Shown here: positions 11,571 through 20,313 of the stretch, piece after piece
Position numbering within the stretch: position 1 is the stretch's first letter
Layout of the letters: the number at the start of each line of letters is the position of its first letter
Source: Jatrophihabitans sp.
GTDB lineage: Bacteria > Actinomycetota > Actinomycetes > Mycobacteriales > Jatrophihabitantaceae
Length of the DNA stretch: 64,000 bases
Direction of reading: 5' to 3'
Assembly: GCA_036389035.1 (NCBI GenBank)
Contig: DASVQQ010000017.1
Span: 1-64,000, forward strand
Translations under genes and position numbers: made by a program
Notes under the pieces: model-generated
Told to the model about the DNA's origin: nothing
Seen by the model: only the letters and a program-made list of their open reading frames with translations
The model's database searches: none

Positions 11571-12851
11571 CTACTTCTTCGCTGCCTTCTCCATCGCGGC
11601 CGCCGCTGCCTCCGGCGTGCGCTGACCGGTCATCACGCCCTGCATCCCGTCGTACATCGCCTTGTTGACCGCGTCGCTCACCATCACGTCGATGTTGTGG
11701 CCGAAGTCGCCGCCTTCGGAGAACTTCGCGGTGTCCTGCAACACCTGGGCGAACAACGGGGAGACCTCCAGCCCCTCGGCCTTGATCGGCTGTGCGGGAA
11801 TCGTGTGGAGGTTCTCGACCGTCCAGCGGCCGTGATCTTCCGAGGCGAGGAAGTTGAGGAACTGGATCGCCGCGTCCTTCTTCTTGGTCGTCGCCGAGAC
11901 GAACGGGCCGGAACCGAGGCCGCCGGTGAAGATTCCCGGGCCGTCGGGCGCGGGGAAGGGGATGTAGCCGCTCTCGAACTTGGCGTTGTCGTCGATCTCA
12001 CCGACCAACCAGCTGCCGGTCGGAATCATCGCGGCCTTGCCGGAGAAGTACAGCGACGTCGAGGTGTCGTAGTCGACGGAGGTCGGCGACTTCGGCAGCA
12101 GGCCCTTGTCGTTGAAGTCCTTCCACAGCCCGAACGCCGACACGACCTCGGGGGAGTTCCACGACTTCTCGCCGCCGAACATCGACTCCACGCTCTCGGA
12201 CCCCACGTCACTGGACAGCGCCATGCTCAGCAGGTGGCCGCCCTCCCAGCCTTCCTTGTTGCCGACTGCCAAGGGGACCATGCCGCTCGCGCGCACCTTG
12301 TCGGCAGCCGCGCGCAGATCGTCCAGGCTCTTCGGCTCCTGGATACCGAGCTTGGTGAAGACGTCCTTGTTGTAGAACAGCCCGATGGTCTCCATCTCGC
12401 CGGGGATGCCGTACACCTTGCCGTTCGCGGTCACCCGCTCCTTGGCGAAGTCGTAGATCTTCCACCCGTGCTTGTCGTAGGCGTCGCTGATGTCGGCGAC
12501 CAGTCCGGCTTCGATCAGCGCGCCGCCGAAGCTGGGGCCCGACCCCCAGTTGAAGACGTCCGGCCCTTCGCCCGAGCGCAGCTGCGTCTGAAGCACGGTC
12601 CGCATGGTGTCGAACGGCAGGGTGGTCGTCTCGACCTTGATCCCGGATTGCTTCTCGAAGGTCGCGACGTGATCCTTCAGCGCCTTGAGCGCGGCCGCGT
12701 CCTCGGGCTCCTCGATCAGCCAGCGGATCGAGGTCCCCTTGCCGGCCGGCGCGTCAGACTTGTCCTGAGTCGGTTCGATCGTCTGGCCGGTGCAGGCCGT
12801 GAGGAGCACACACGCGGCAGCTGCCGCGATCCTGGACGGTGACAGACGCAT
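11571..12851 (-). CDS. Extracellular solute-binding lipoprotein, sugar ABC importer
   Basis: A 426-residue family 1 binding protein. The N terminus has a positively charged start, a hydrophobic core and a lipobox LLTAC at about residues 14-18, so the mature protein is lipid-anchored outside the membrane. Family words include WLIEEP, GPDVFNWGSG, VYGIPGEMETIGLFYNKDVF and MIPTGSWLVGEI. I chose ATG at 12851, preceded by GAAGGGA about 8 bases upstream, over the earlier in-frame start at 12917 because it gives an ideal lipoprotein signal. It is the first structural gene of the importer operon. Confidence 0.92.
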   Translation of the reverse strand: MRLSPSRIAAAAACVLLTACTGQTIEPTQDKSDAPAGKGTSIRWLIEEPEDAAALKALKDHVATFEKQSGIKVETTTLPFDTMRTVLQTQLRSGEGPDVFNWGSGPSFGGALIEAGLVADISDAYDKHGWKIYDFAKERVTANGKVYGIPGEMETIGLFYNKDVFTKLGIQEPKSLDDLRAAADKVRASGMVPLAVGNKEGWEGGHLLSMALSSDVGSESVESMFGGEKSWNSPEVVSAFGLWKDFNDKGLLPKSPTSVDYDTSTSLYFSGKAAMIPTGSWLVGEIDDNAKFESGYIPFPAPDGPGIFTGGLGSGPFVSATTKKKDAAIQFLNFLASEDHGRWTVENLHTIPAQPIKAEGLEVSPLFAQVLQDTAKFSEGGDFGHNIDVMVSDAVNKAMYDGMQGVMTGQRTPEAAAAAMEKAAKK

Positions 12852-12901
12852 GGCCGGTCCCTTCGCTCGCGGTGCGCACGTGCTGGCCACGTGACGCGGC
12901 C

Positions 12902-12930
12902 ACTTTTCACCGCGCAAGCATTAGTGTCAA
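12902..12930 (-). promoter_or_regulatory. Candidate promoter for the sugar importer operon
   Basis: On the minus strand TTGACA (12930-12925) is followed after 17 bases by AAAAGT (12907-12902). It lies just upstream of the binding-protein gene and overlaps the end of the ROK gene. The word CAAGC occurs twice on the plus strand here and may be part of a regulator site. The -10 match is poor, so the call is tentative. Confidence 0.35.
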
Positions 12931-14054
12931 GCGATAGGACGTCGACGCGCCGGGAATTGACTCTGGATCGCCGCAACCGCCGCGCCCCGTGCCCATTCGG
13001 TGAAGTTCATCCGGTCGATGATGGGCTCGATCGCGGCGCTGTCCCCGGCGGCGTGCTCCAGGCGGCCATCGCGCAAGCCGCCCGGCGCCACGTCTGCCAG
13101 GCCGACGCCCTCGCCAGAAACGATGATCCGCTCGACGCCGGTGAAGGCGGTGATCGCCGCGACGGTGCGACCGAGCGCGTGGGCGGCCTCCCGCACGACG
13201 CGCAGCGCCGCGGGGTCGCCGTCGCGGGCCAGCCTGAGCACCTGGTCGTAGGTCAGTCGCCGGCCGTGCGCCTGCGCGACGTGGGCCGTCATGGCGCCGG
13301 ATGTGACGTAGGCGGTCAGGCAGCCGCGGTGACCTCGGGCGCACACGGGCCCGTAGGGGTCCACCGGCAGGTGACTCACCGGGCTGGCGCGTGTCGGCAC
13401 CACCTGGTGGTCGATGACCAGGCCGTACCCGATCCCCGCGCCGACCGTCAGCAGCGCGAAGTGGGCATGCGTGCGGCCGTACCCGAACCACTGCTGAGCC
13501 ATCGTGAGACCGATCACGTCGTTGGCCAGGTACAGCGGGACCGGCACTTCGCGCGCCAGCAGCGTGCGGAACGGCACGTCGCGCCAGTGCAGGTAAGGCG
13601 AGTCGGCCACCACCTCGCCGTTGTCGACCCTGCCGCCGACGGTCACGCCTACAGCGTCGACAGGGCGGCCGGCGCGCGCGGACAGGCGCGCGACGACTCC
13701 CGCGACGGCTCCGACGACCTCGGGCACCTCGAGCGACGGTTCTGCGACGGTCTCGACCGCGAGGATCTGAGCGCGCAGGTCGGTGACGACCGCGTAGATC
13801 GAGTCGGTCGTCAGCTTGACCCCGATGAAGCGATAGTCGTCGGCGACCACGTCGAGCGGGAGCGACGACCTTCCCCTGCCGGGCGTGCGGATGGCGCCGC
13901 TCTCGACCAGCACCCCGGTGTCGAGCAGTGGCCGGACGATGCGCGTCAGGGTGGCGGGGGACAGCCCCATTTTCTTGGCCAGCTGGCTGCGCGACTGGGC
14001 TCCGTTGACGAGCACGTCGACAGCGACCGTCCGAGCGGCCGGGCGCAGCTCCAC
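12927..14054 (-). CDS. ROK family transcriptional regulator of the alpha-galactoside locus
   Basis: A 375-residue ROK-family repressor-like protein. An N-terminal winged helix-turn-helix (about 8-55, with SRSQLAKKMGLSPATLTRIV) is fused to a ROK sugar-kinase-like domain with VGAGIGYGLVID and a zinc-site remnant CARGHRGCLTAY. It probably senses a sugar and controls both the importer operon downstream and the divergent alpha-galactosidase operon. The start is GTG with a strong AAGGAGG 5 bases upstream. In ROK repressors binding of the inducing sugar releases DNA; the inducer here is unknown. Confidence 0.9.
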   Translation of the reverse strand: MELRPAARTVAVDVLVNGAQSRSQLAKKMGLSPATLTRIVRPLLDTGVLVESGAIRTPGRGRSSLPLDVVADDYRFIGVKLTTDSIYAVVTDLRAQILAVETVAEPSLEVPEVVGAVAGVVARLSARAGRPVDAVGVTVGGRVDNGEVVADSPYLHWRDVPFRTLLAREVPVPLYLANDVIGLTMAQQWFGYGRTHAHFALLTVGAGIGYGLVIDHQVVPTRASPVSHLPVDPYGPVCARGHRGCLTAYVTSGAMTAHVAQAHGRRLTYDQVLRLARDGDPAALRVVREAAHALGRTVAAITAFTGVERIIVSGEGVGLADVAPGGLRDGRLEHAAGDSAAIEPIIDRMNFTEWARGAAVAAIQSQFPARRRPIA

Positions 14055-14145
14055 GTGTGCCTCCTTCCGTCCCGTCCCCGCACCGGAATCGACCGGCAGC
14101 GGGCTCGATCGCGCCGTGGACCTGTGCCATGCTGTGCCGGATTAA

Positions 14146-14158
14146 TTTCGTACTGAAA
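14146..14158. promoter_or_regulatory. Candidate operator between ROK regulator and alpha-galactosidase
   Basis: The near-palindrome TTTCGTACTGAAA sits in the only A+T-rich stretch of the 129-base divergent intergenic region, 25 bases ahead of the alpha-galactosidase start. It is a plausible ROK binding site by position and symmetry. No second clear copy was found near the importer promoter, so support is limited. Confidence 0.35.
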
Positions 14159-14183
14159 CCTACTCGGCCAAGAGGACAGCATC

Positions 14184-16367
14184 ATGAGGGTGCCCGCAAC
14201 GACTCGCGACGAGTCGGTCCTGGTGCTGACCGGAGGTTCGACGTCGGTCGCGGTCGACGTCACGGGCGGGGTCCCGCGGGTCCTTCACTGGGGGCCGCGT
14301 CTGGAGCGCACTTCGTCGGACTCCGAGTTCCTCGCGGGTCTGACCGAGGACCAGCACGCGGCCGACGCGCTCACCGGGAGCCGGCGGCTGCCCGCCGTCC
14401 TGCCGGAGCAGTCGGCGGGTTGGATGGGGACACCCGGCCTCGACGGGCACCGTGACGGCACGACGTTCACGACACGTTTCACCAGCAGCGGGCACGAGCT
14501 CGCGGGGGAGCCCGATCGTGGACAGGTCCTGACCACGCGGGCCGTGGAATCCGACGCCGGGCTGGCGCTGACGACGTCGATCGAGCTGTCCGGCAACGGC
14601 GTGCTGCGCCTGCGCGCGTCGATCACCAACACCGCCGCGACGGGGGCCTACACCGTGAACGGCCTGCGGATGGTGCTGCCCGTGCCGTCCGAAGCCCGCG
14701 AGATCCTCGACTTCACCGGGCGCCACCTGCGCGAGCGCACACCGCAGCGGCACGCGATGCGCGTGGGCACCCACCTGCGCGAGGGACGACGGGGCCGCAC
14801 CGGCTCCGACGCCGCCTTCGTCCTCGCTGCGGGCTCGTCCGGCTTCGGTTTCGGCCACGGTGAGGTGTGGGCTGTCCACACGGCCTGGAGCGGCAACCAC
14901 GCGACGTTCGCAGAGCTGGGGCTCAGCGGCGTCGCGGTGCTCGGCGGCGGCGAGCTGCTGCTGCCCGGTGAGGTGATCCTCGCCCCGGGTGAGACCTACC
15001 CGACGCCCTGGCTCTACGGCGCGTACGGCACCGGCCTGGACGCCGTCGCCGCGGCGTTCCACACCGAGCTGCGCTCGCGCGCGACCCACCCCGCGTCACC
15101 GCGTCCCGTCGTGCTGAACACGTGGGAGGCCGTCTACTTCGACCACGACCTCGAGGCGCTCGAGCAGCTTGCCAAGCTCGGGGCGCAGGTAGGCGCCGAA
15201 CGCTTCGTCCTCGACGACGGGTGGTTCCTCGGGCGGCGCGACGACAATGCCGGGCTGGGTGACTGGCGCGTCGACCCCGAGGTCTGGCCCGCCGGGCTGG
15301 CGCCGCTGGTGCAGGCGGTGCGGGGCTTCGGTATGGAGTTCGGGCTGTGGTTCGAACCGGAGATGGTGAACGAGGACTCCGAGGTCGCACGCGAGCATCC
15401 GGAGTGGATCCTGGCGTCGGGGGAGCGGTTGCCGCTCGCGGGCCGCCATCAGCAGGTCCTCAACCTCACCGTGCCCGAAGCCTTCTCCTACGTCCTCGAA
15501 GCGATGAGCGCGCTGATCCAGGAGCACTCCATCGACTATGTGAAGTGGGATCACAACCGCGACCTCGCCGAGGCGGGCGACCGCAGGACGGGTGAACCCC
15601 GGGTGCACGCCCAGACGCTGGCGGCGTACGCCCTGATGGACGAGCTTCGGCGCCGGCACCCGGGGCTCGAGATCGAGTCCTGCTCCTCTGGCGGGGGTCG
15701 CGTCGACCTCGAGGTGCTGCAGCGGACGGACCGGGTCTGGGCCAGTGACTGCATAGACGCGCTCGAACGTCAGCGAATCCAGCGTTGGACGGGGCAACTG
15801 CTCCCGCCGGAGCTCATCGGCAGCCACGTCGGCGCCCCCACCGCGCACACCACGCGCCGTACGCACTCGCTGGCCTTCCGCGCCGCAACGGCGCTGTTCG
15901 GGCACTTCGGGATCGAGTGGGACCTGCGCCGCGCGTCCGCCGACGAGCTCGAAGAGCTGACCGCCTGGGTGTCGCTCTACAAGCAGGAGCGCGAGCTCAT
16001 CTCCACCGGCACGGTCGTGAGGTGTGACTACCCCGACGAGGCGTACTGGGCGCACGGTGTCGTCAGCCCTGACAGGTCCCGCGCGCTGTTCGCCTTCGTC
16101 GCCATGGACAGCTGTGTCGCGGCGCAGCCGGGCCGGATGCGCTTGCCGGGCCTGGACCCCCGTCGCGGGTACCGGGTCGAGCCGATCGAGCTGTCGGCGG
16201 GTTCGATGGTGCGCTCGCGCAGCGGCTTTCCATCATGGTGGAACAGGCCTCCCGTGGTGGCCGGGCGACTCCTTCAGGACGTAGGGCTGCAGGCGCCGAT
16301 GTTGTACCCGGAGCAGGCGCTGCTCTTCCGCCTGGTCGACGACGCCACCGACTCGCGGGGGCGGTGA
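14184..16367 (+). CDS. Alpha-galactosidase, glycoside hydrolase family 36
   Basis: A 727-residue GH36 enzyme that removes terminal alpha-galactosyl residues from oligosaccharides. The N-terminal beta-sandwich (about 1-300) is followed by the catalytic barrel with NTWEAVYFDHD, FVLDDGWFLGRRDD and GLWFEPEMVNEDS. The nucleophile Asp lies in YVKWDHNRD (about residue 454) and the acid/base Asp in WASDCIDALERQ (about 520). Length fits bacterial GH36 group I (about 720-740). No signal peptide is visible, so it acts on imported sugar in the cytoplasm. It heads a four-gene plus-strand operon divergent from the ROK regulator, with AAGAGGAC upstream of the ATG. Confidence 0.93.
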   Translation: MRVPATTRDESVLVLTGGSTSVAVDVTGGVPRVLHWGPRLERTSSDSEFLAGLTEDQHAADALTGSRRLPAVLPEQSAGWMGTPGLDGHRDGTTFTTRFTSSGHELAGEPDRGQVLTTRAVESDAGLALTTSIELSGNGVLRLRASITNTAATGAYTVNGLRMVLPVPSEAREILDFTGRHLRERTPQRHAMRVGTHLREGRRGRTGSDAAFVLAAGSSGFGFGHGEVWAVHTAWSGNHATFAELGLSGVAVLGGGELLLPGEVILAPGETYPTPWLYGAYGTGLDAVAAAFHTELRSRATHPASPRPVVLNTWEAVYFDHDLEALEQLAKLGAQVGAERFVLDDGWFLGRRDDNAGLGDWRVDPEVWPAGLAPLVQAVRGFGMEFGLWFEPEMVNEDSEVAREHPEWILASGERLPLAGRHQQVLNLTVPEAFSYVLEAMSALIQEHSIDYVKWDHNRDLAEAGDRRTGEPRVHAQTLAAYALMDELRRRHPGLEIESCSSGGGRVDLEVLQRTDRVWASDCIDALERQRIQRWTGQLLPPELIGSHVGAPTAHTTRRTHSLAFRAATALFGHFGIEWDLRRASADELEELTAWVSLYKQERELISTGTVVRCDYPDEAYWAHGVVSPDRSRALFAFVAMDSCVAAQPGRMRLPGLDPRRGYRVEPIELSAGSMVRSRSGFPSWWNRPPVVAGRLLQDVGLQAPMLYPEQALLFRLVDDATDSRGR

Positions 16368-16372
16368 GGGCC

Positions 16373-17419
16373 ATGGCGCGGATGGTTCGGTTCCCGGCTC
16401 CGGGCAAGGCCGAGGTCGTCGAGTTCGAGGACCCCGAGCCTGGTCCCGGTGAGGTGCTGCTCGAGACGACCTACTCCGGCATCTCGGCCGGCACCGAGCT
16501 CACCGCCTACCGGGGCAGCAATCCTTACCTGGCCAAGCGATGGGACGCCGCACGCCTGCTCTTCGTGCCGGGTGACTCGTCGATGGCCTACCCCGTCGAC
16601 GGCTGGGGCTACGAAGAGGTCGGCCGGGTCGTCACCGCCGGGTCCGACGGTGACGCGGACCTGGTCGGGCGCCTGGTGTGGGGGGCGTGGGGCCACCGGT
16701 CACTGGCGGTGCGGCCGGCCGAGTACGCACGCGCTCGGCTGCTGCCGCGGGACTCGAAGCCGATCACAGCGGTCTTCGCCAAGATCGGCGCGATCGCGAT
16801 GAACGCTGTTCTCGATGCCGACATCCACGTCGGCGAGACGGTCGTGGTGTTCGGCGCCGGCGTCCCGGGCCAGATCGTCGCCCAGCTCTCCCGGCTCAAC
16901 GGCGGTTCTGTGACAGTCGTCGACCCCTTGGCCTCGCGCCGTTCGCTGGCCGACCGGCTCGGCGCTGCCGCGACGCTCGACCCGCGAAGCGACGACGTGG
17001 CAGCCGTGGTGCGAGCGGCTACCGGCAACCGCGGCGCGGACGTCGTCATCGAGATGAGCGGGAGCTACGAGGCGCTCAGCGAGGCCATCCGCACCGTCGG
17101 CTTCAGCTCCCGCGTGGTGGCGTCCGGGTTCTTCCAGGGGCCCGCGGCGGCGCTGCGCCTCGGCGAGGAGTTCCATCACAACCGGGTGAGCATCGTCGGT
17201 TCGCAGATCTACGGCGTCGCGCCGCACCTGCGACACCGGTGGGACGAGCTGCGGATGTCGAGGACGGTCCTGGCTCTGCAAGGCGCGGGGGCCCTGAAGC
17301 TGACGGAGCTGGTGTCGCATGTCGTGCCAGACAGCGACGCGCCTGCGGCGTTCGAGCTGCTCGACTCCGCGCCGCAGGACGCGCTGCAGATAGTGCTCGA
17401 CTACGGCGCGTCGTCGTGA
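16373..17419 (+). CDS. Medium-chain dehydrogenase, zinc-type alcohol dehydrogenase-like
   Basis: A 348-residue MDR-superfamily oxidoreductase. The N-terminal GroES-like fold contains GPGEVLLETTYSGISAGTEL. The Rossmann domain has VVVFGAGVPGQIVAQLS (about 155-171) and an acidic VVDP end of strand 2, suggesting NAD(H). The usual catalytic-zinc GHE motif is not obvious, so it may be a zinc-poor or zinc-free member like those in sugar-oxidation operons. The ATG is 5 bases after the alpha-galactosidase stop, with GAGGG as RBS. It probably oxidises the released sugar or a derivative; the substrate is not readable. Confidence 0.85.
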   Translation: MARMVRFPAPGKAEVVEFEDPEPGPGEVLLETTYSGISAGTELTAYRGSNPYLAKRWDAARLLFVPGDSSMAYPVDGWGYEEVGRVVTAGSDGDADLVGRLVWGAWGHRSLAVRPAEYARARLLPRDSKPITAVFAKIGAIAMNAVLDADIHVGETVVVFGAGVPGQIVAQLSRLNGGSVTVVDPLASRRSLADRLGAAATLDPRSDDVAAVVRAATGNRGADVVIEMSGSYEALSEAIRTVGFSSRVVASGFFQGPAAALRLGEEFHHNRVSIVGSQIYGVAPHLRHRWDELRMSRTVLALQGAGALKLTELVSHVVPDSDAPAAFELLDSAPQDALQIVLDYGASS

Positions 17420-18426
17420 CGCCAGCGGAACCGGCGCCGGTGTCGGACGGCAGCATCCGGTGGGGGATCCTGGCCACCGGCGGCATCGCTCGGTCGTTCA
17501 CCCGCGATCTGCTCGCGCACGGCCATCGCGTCACGGCGGTCGGCTCGCGGTCCGCGGACAGCGCCCGCGCCTTCGCAGGCGAGTTCGGCATCGACCGCGC
17601 GCACCCGTCATACGAGGACCTCGTAGGCGACCCCGACGTCGACGTCGTCTACGTCGCGACGCCGCACAACTTCCACGCCGCCAACGCGCTCGCAGCGCTC
17701 GAGGCCGGCAAGCACGTACTGGTGGAGAAGGCGTTCGCCGTCAACGCCGGCGAGGCACGCACAGTCGTCGAAGCCGCCCGCAGCCGCGGGCTCCTGGTTC
17801 TGGAAGCCATGTGGACGCGGTTCCTGCCGCACATGACGTTCGTGCGCTCGGTCCTCGGCAGCGGTCGGCTGGGCGAGGTTCGTCACCTGCACGCCGACCA
17901 CACCCAGCGGCTGCCGGCCGATCCCGCACACCGGCTGAACAACCCACACCTCGCCGGCGGCGCGCTGCTGGACCTCGGCGTCTACCCGCTGTCCTTCGCG
18001 CACGACATACTCGGCCCGCCCGTCGAGATCACCGCTCGCGGCACGCTGAAGGAGACGGGTGTCGACGCGTCGGTCGCGACCATCCTGCGCCACGAGGGCT
18101 CCGCGCTCTCCACGTCGTACTCCTCGAGCCAGATGCGCGGACCCAACACCGCGGTGGTGATCGGCACCGCGGGGCGCATCGACATCGACGCGATCTGGTA
18201 CACGCCGGCAACGGTGACGGTGCGCAATGCCGATGGCGAGGTCGTGGAGCGCTTCGATCAGCCGGTCAGCGGCCGGGGGATGCAGTACCAGGCAGCGGAG
18301 GTCGAGCGACTGCTGTCATCGGGGCAGACAGCCAGTCCGCTCATGACGCCGGAGGACTCGATCGCGGTGATGGCGACCATGGACGCCGTACGCGCCGCGA
18401 TCGGCGTCCGCTACCCCGGCGAGTAG
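17416..18426 (+). CDS. Gfo/Idh/MocA family oxidoreductase (galactoside operon)
   Basis: A 336-residue NAD(P)-dependent sugar dehydrogenase family protein. The Rossmann motif is WGILATGGIARSFTRDL. The usual EKP motif is EKAF here (in GKHVLVEKAFAVN), as seen in members related to dimeric dihydrodiol dehydrogenase. The C-terminal domain has GGALLDLGVYPLSFAHDILG. The GTG start overlaps the upstream TGA as GTGA, so translation is coupled. With the neighbouring dehydrogenase it may perform a two-step oxidation-reduction of a hexose. Confidence 0.88.
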   Translation: MTPAEPAPVSDGSIRWGILATGGIARSFTRDLLAHGHRVTAVGSRSADSARAFAGEFGIDRAHPSYEDLVGDPDVDVVYVATPHNFHAANALAALEAGKHVLVEKAFAVNAGEARTVVEAARSRGLLVLEAMWTRFLPHMTFVRSVLGSGRLGEVRHLHADHTQRLPADPAHRLNNPHLAGGALLDLGVYPLSFAHDILGPPVEITARGTLKETGVDASVATILRHEGSALSTSYSSSQMRGPNTAVVIGTAGRIDIDAIWYTPATVTVRNADGEVVERFDQPVSGRGMQYQAAEVERLLSSGQTASPLMTPEDSIAVMATMDAVRAAIGVRYPGE

Positions 18427-18447
18427 CACGCAGGCCAAGAGGTGGTG

Positions 18448-19374
18448 ATGAGCAGGATGTCGTCAGCTGGCGGTGCGCTCGGCCGAGTCGCGGTGATCGG
18501 ATCGGCGAATTTCGACCTGGTGCTGGGGATCTCGCACCGCCCGGCGCCCGGTGAGACGGTTCTCGCCGCGTCGACGGAGAGTCACCCTGGCGGCAAGGGC
18601 GCGAATCAAGCCGTCGCCGCGGCGCGGCTCGGCTCGGCCGTCAGCTTCATCGGGTGCATCGGAGTCGACAGCTTCGGTGACGTCGTGACCGCGTCCCTCG
18701 TCCGGAGCGGCGTCGACGTGTCCGGCGTGCGGAGGGTCGCCGCACCGACGGCTACTGCCGTCATCCTGCTCACGCCGGACGGCGAGAACTCCATCGTCGT
18801 CTCGGCCGGCGCGAATGCCTCGGTGACCACCGCGCTCGTCGACGAGGTCTCGGACGTGTGGTCCGGTGCGGCGGTGCTCGTGCTGCAGCTCGAGCTGCCG
18901 GTGGAGACCGTCGGGTACGCCGCCTCGGCAGCCGTCGCTCGGGGTGTGCGGGTCATCCTCAACGCAGCACCCGCCGCGGCCCTCGCGCCTGAGGTCCTTG
19001 CCGCGGCCGATCCGCTCGTGGTCAACGAGAACGAAGCCGCGATGCTCCTGGGCGGCTACCCGGCTGACCGTGATGGCGCCGAGGTCGCTGCCGAGTTGCT
19101 GGCGCTGGGTGTGCGGTCGGTCGTCCTCACCCTCGGCGCGCGCGGCGCGGTGTTCGCCGAGTCGGGCGGCCTGCCCGAGCACGTCCGCGGGCGTGCCGTG
19201 CCGGTCGTGGACACGACGGGCGCGGGGGACGCCTTCGTCGGCGCTCTCGCCGCCCGGATCGCTCACGGTGACGCGCTGCCCGACGCCGTACGATTCGCCA
19301 ACGACGCCGCAGCGTTCTCGGTGGGGCGCCGCGGCACGCAGGATTCGTACCCGCGACGCGAGGACGTCGCATGA
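18448..19374 (+). CDS. PfkB-family carbohydrate kinase, ribokinase-like
   Basis: A 308-residue ribokinase-like kinase. PfkB signature 1 is GGKGANQAVAAARLG (about 46-60) and signature 2 is DTTGAGDAFVGAL (about 253-265), with the catalytic Asp in GAGD. Words such as NFDLVLGISHRPAPGE and NAAPAAAL match ribokinases. I chose ATG at 18448 with AAGAGG 5 bases upstream over GTG at 18442. It ends the alpha-galactosidase operon. In the same locus an ADP-ribosylglycohydrolase could release ribose and feed this kinase, but a hexose substrate is equally possible. Confidence 0.88.
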   Translation: MSRMSSAGGALGRVAVIGSANFDLVLGISHRPAPGETVLAASTESHPGGKGANQAVAAARLGSAVSFIGCIGVDSFGDVVTASLVRSGVDVSGVRRVAAPTATAVILLTPDGENSIVVSAGANASVTTALVDEVSDVWSGAAVLVLQLELPVETVGYAASAAVARGVRVILNAAPAAALAPEVLAAADPLVVNENEAAMLLGGYPADRDGAEVAAELLALGVRSVVLTLGARGAVFAESGGLPEHVRGRAVPVVDTTGAGDAFVGALAARIAHGDALPDAVRFANDAAAFSVGRRGTQDSYPRREDVA

Positions 19375-19549
19375 CCGCGAGTGTGATCGCGCGGTTGAAG
19401 CTGTACCGGCCCGACAGCCATCGGCTCACCTGATTGGGGTCCCAGAAAAAAATCTTGGTTGGTATTGAGTTAAGCCTCCGTACCCGCGATCATGATCGCC
19501 ACATACCTAGCGGTCGGCTGATCGCACCTCACAGGACGGGGATAGTGCT

Positions 19550-19714
19550 ATGTGCAGCAACTGCCGGGGAGTCTGTGACTGTCCCGAGGATCAGCTCATC
19601 ACGCAGTGCGCTTGCGGCAGCCCTTACTACATGGACTGCGCCGCTTGTGGACATAGCCCACGGGCCGGTTCGGTCGCCGGAGAGGGAGACGAGCAGCAGC
19701 CGGCGCAGGACTGA
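19550..19714 (+). CDS. Small Cys-rich protein, 54 residues, zinc-finger-like
   Basis: A short reading frame encodes a protein with eight cysteines in 29 residues: CSNC (2-5), CDC (9-11), CAC (20-22) and CAAC (30-33), followed by GH and an acidic tail. The arrangement resembles a small double zinc ribbon or metal-binding knuckle. GGACGGGG lies 8 to 14 bases upstream as a possible RBS. It stands alone in a remnant-rich, lower-G+C island after the kinase operon. I do not recognise the family. Confidence 0.5.
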   Translation: MCSNCRGVCDCPEDQLITQCACGSPYYMDCAACGHSPRAGSVAGEGDEQQPAQD

Positions 19715-19794
19715 CCTGCCTTTCGGCATAAGGCGAGAGCTTGACAGCGCCGGTGCGACGGATGGCTACCACAATCGTCCCGACGGTGGCGTGG

Positions 19795-20001
19795 TCACAC
19801 CGGGTCGCCAGATTGGTAGGCGTGCGGCCACTGGCGTTGTACGGCGGTTTCATCCCAGCCGGTCTGCAAGCGGTTGTGCGCACGGCTGGCCAATGTCTCC
19901 AAGGCGCGCACCACCTCGATCGGCAGGTCCTGGCCCGCACCAGCTAGGTAAGAGGCCAGGACATTGACAGCCGTCGCTTCCGCCGGTGTCATCCTCGCCA
20001 C
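19795..20001 (-). CDS. Hypothetical small helical protein
   Basis: A 68-residue protein with predicted alpha-helices (MTPAEATAVNVLASYLAG and PIEVVRALETLASRAHNRL) and a short C terminus containing VQRQWP. The regular pattern of Ala/Leu and charged residues looks like a real protein. GTG at 20001 or ATG at 19992 could be the start; neither has a convincing RBS. It may belong to a small accessory family of mobile regions, but I do not recognise it. Confidence 0.4.
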   Translation of the reverse strand: MARMTPAEATAVNVLASYLAGAGQDLPIEVVRALETLASRAHNRLQTGWDETAVQRQWPHAYQSGDPV

Positions 20002-20025
20002 GTCAGCCAGGAAGATAGACCGGGT

Positions 20026-20313
20026 TTGAGTTTCGCGATGATTTTGAGGGCCTGTGAGGTCGGGGTCGAAGAGCGCGGCGATCTGGACTGGAAGGCTCAG
20101 TTGCCGCTGACGGCCTCAGACCCTGAGGGTAAGCAGACTCAGCAAGCTGAGCTCGCTAAGGACATCGCTGCAGGCAGCGGCCGGCGGCTGGGGTGCGGGG
20201 GGGGTGCGTCCAAGGTCTGGGAAAGCGGCCGAACTCCGCAAGATCGCCTCGATGCCCTCGGCACACCGCACTTCAGTGCGCGGGGAGAGCTGAACGTCAC
20301 GATCGCGTACTGA
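20026..20313 (+). pseudogene. Remnant of an AlbA_2 (Schlafen-like) domain gene
   Basis: A frame of 95 residues contains EERGDLDWKAQLP followed by ELAKDIAA, which resembles the start of AlbA_2 DNA-binding domains (E-x-x-x-L-[ED]-[FW]-K ... KD[IV]AA[LM]AN). The match stops abruptly at the point where the family has a Gly-rich strand. A run of eight G bases follows shortly after, and the remaining residues look random. A frameshift or truncation is likely. It belongs to the debris between 19.4 and 21.6 kb. Confidence 0.45.
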
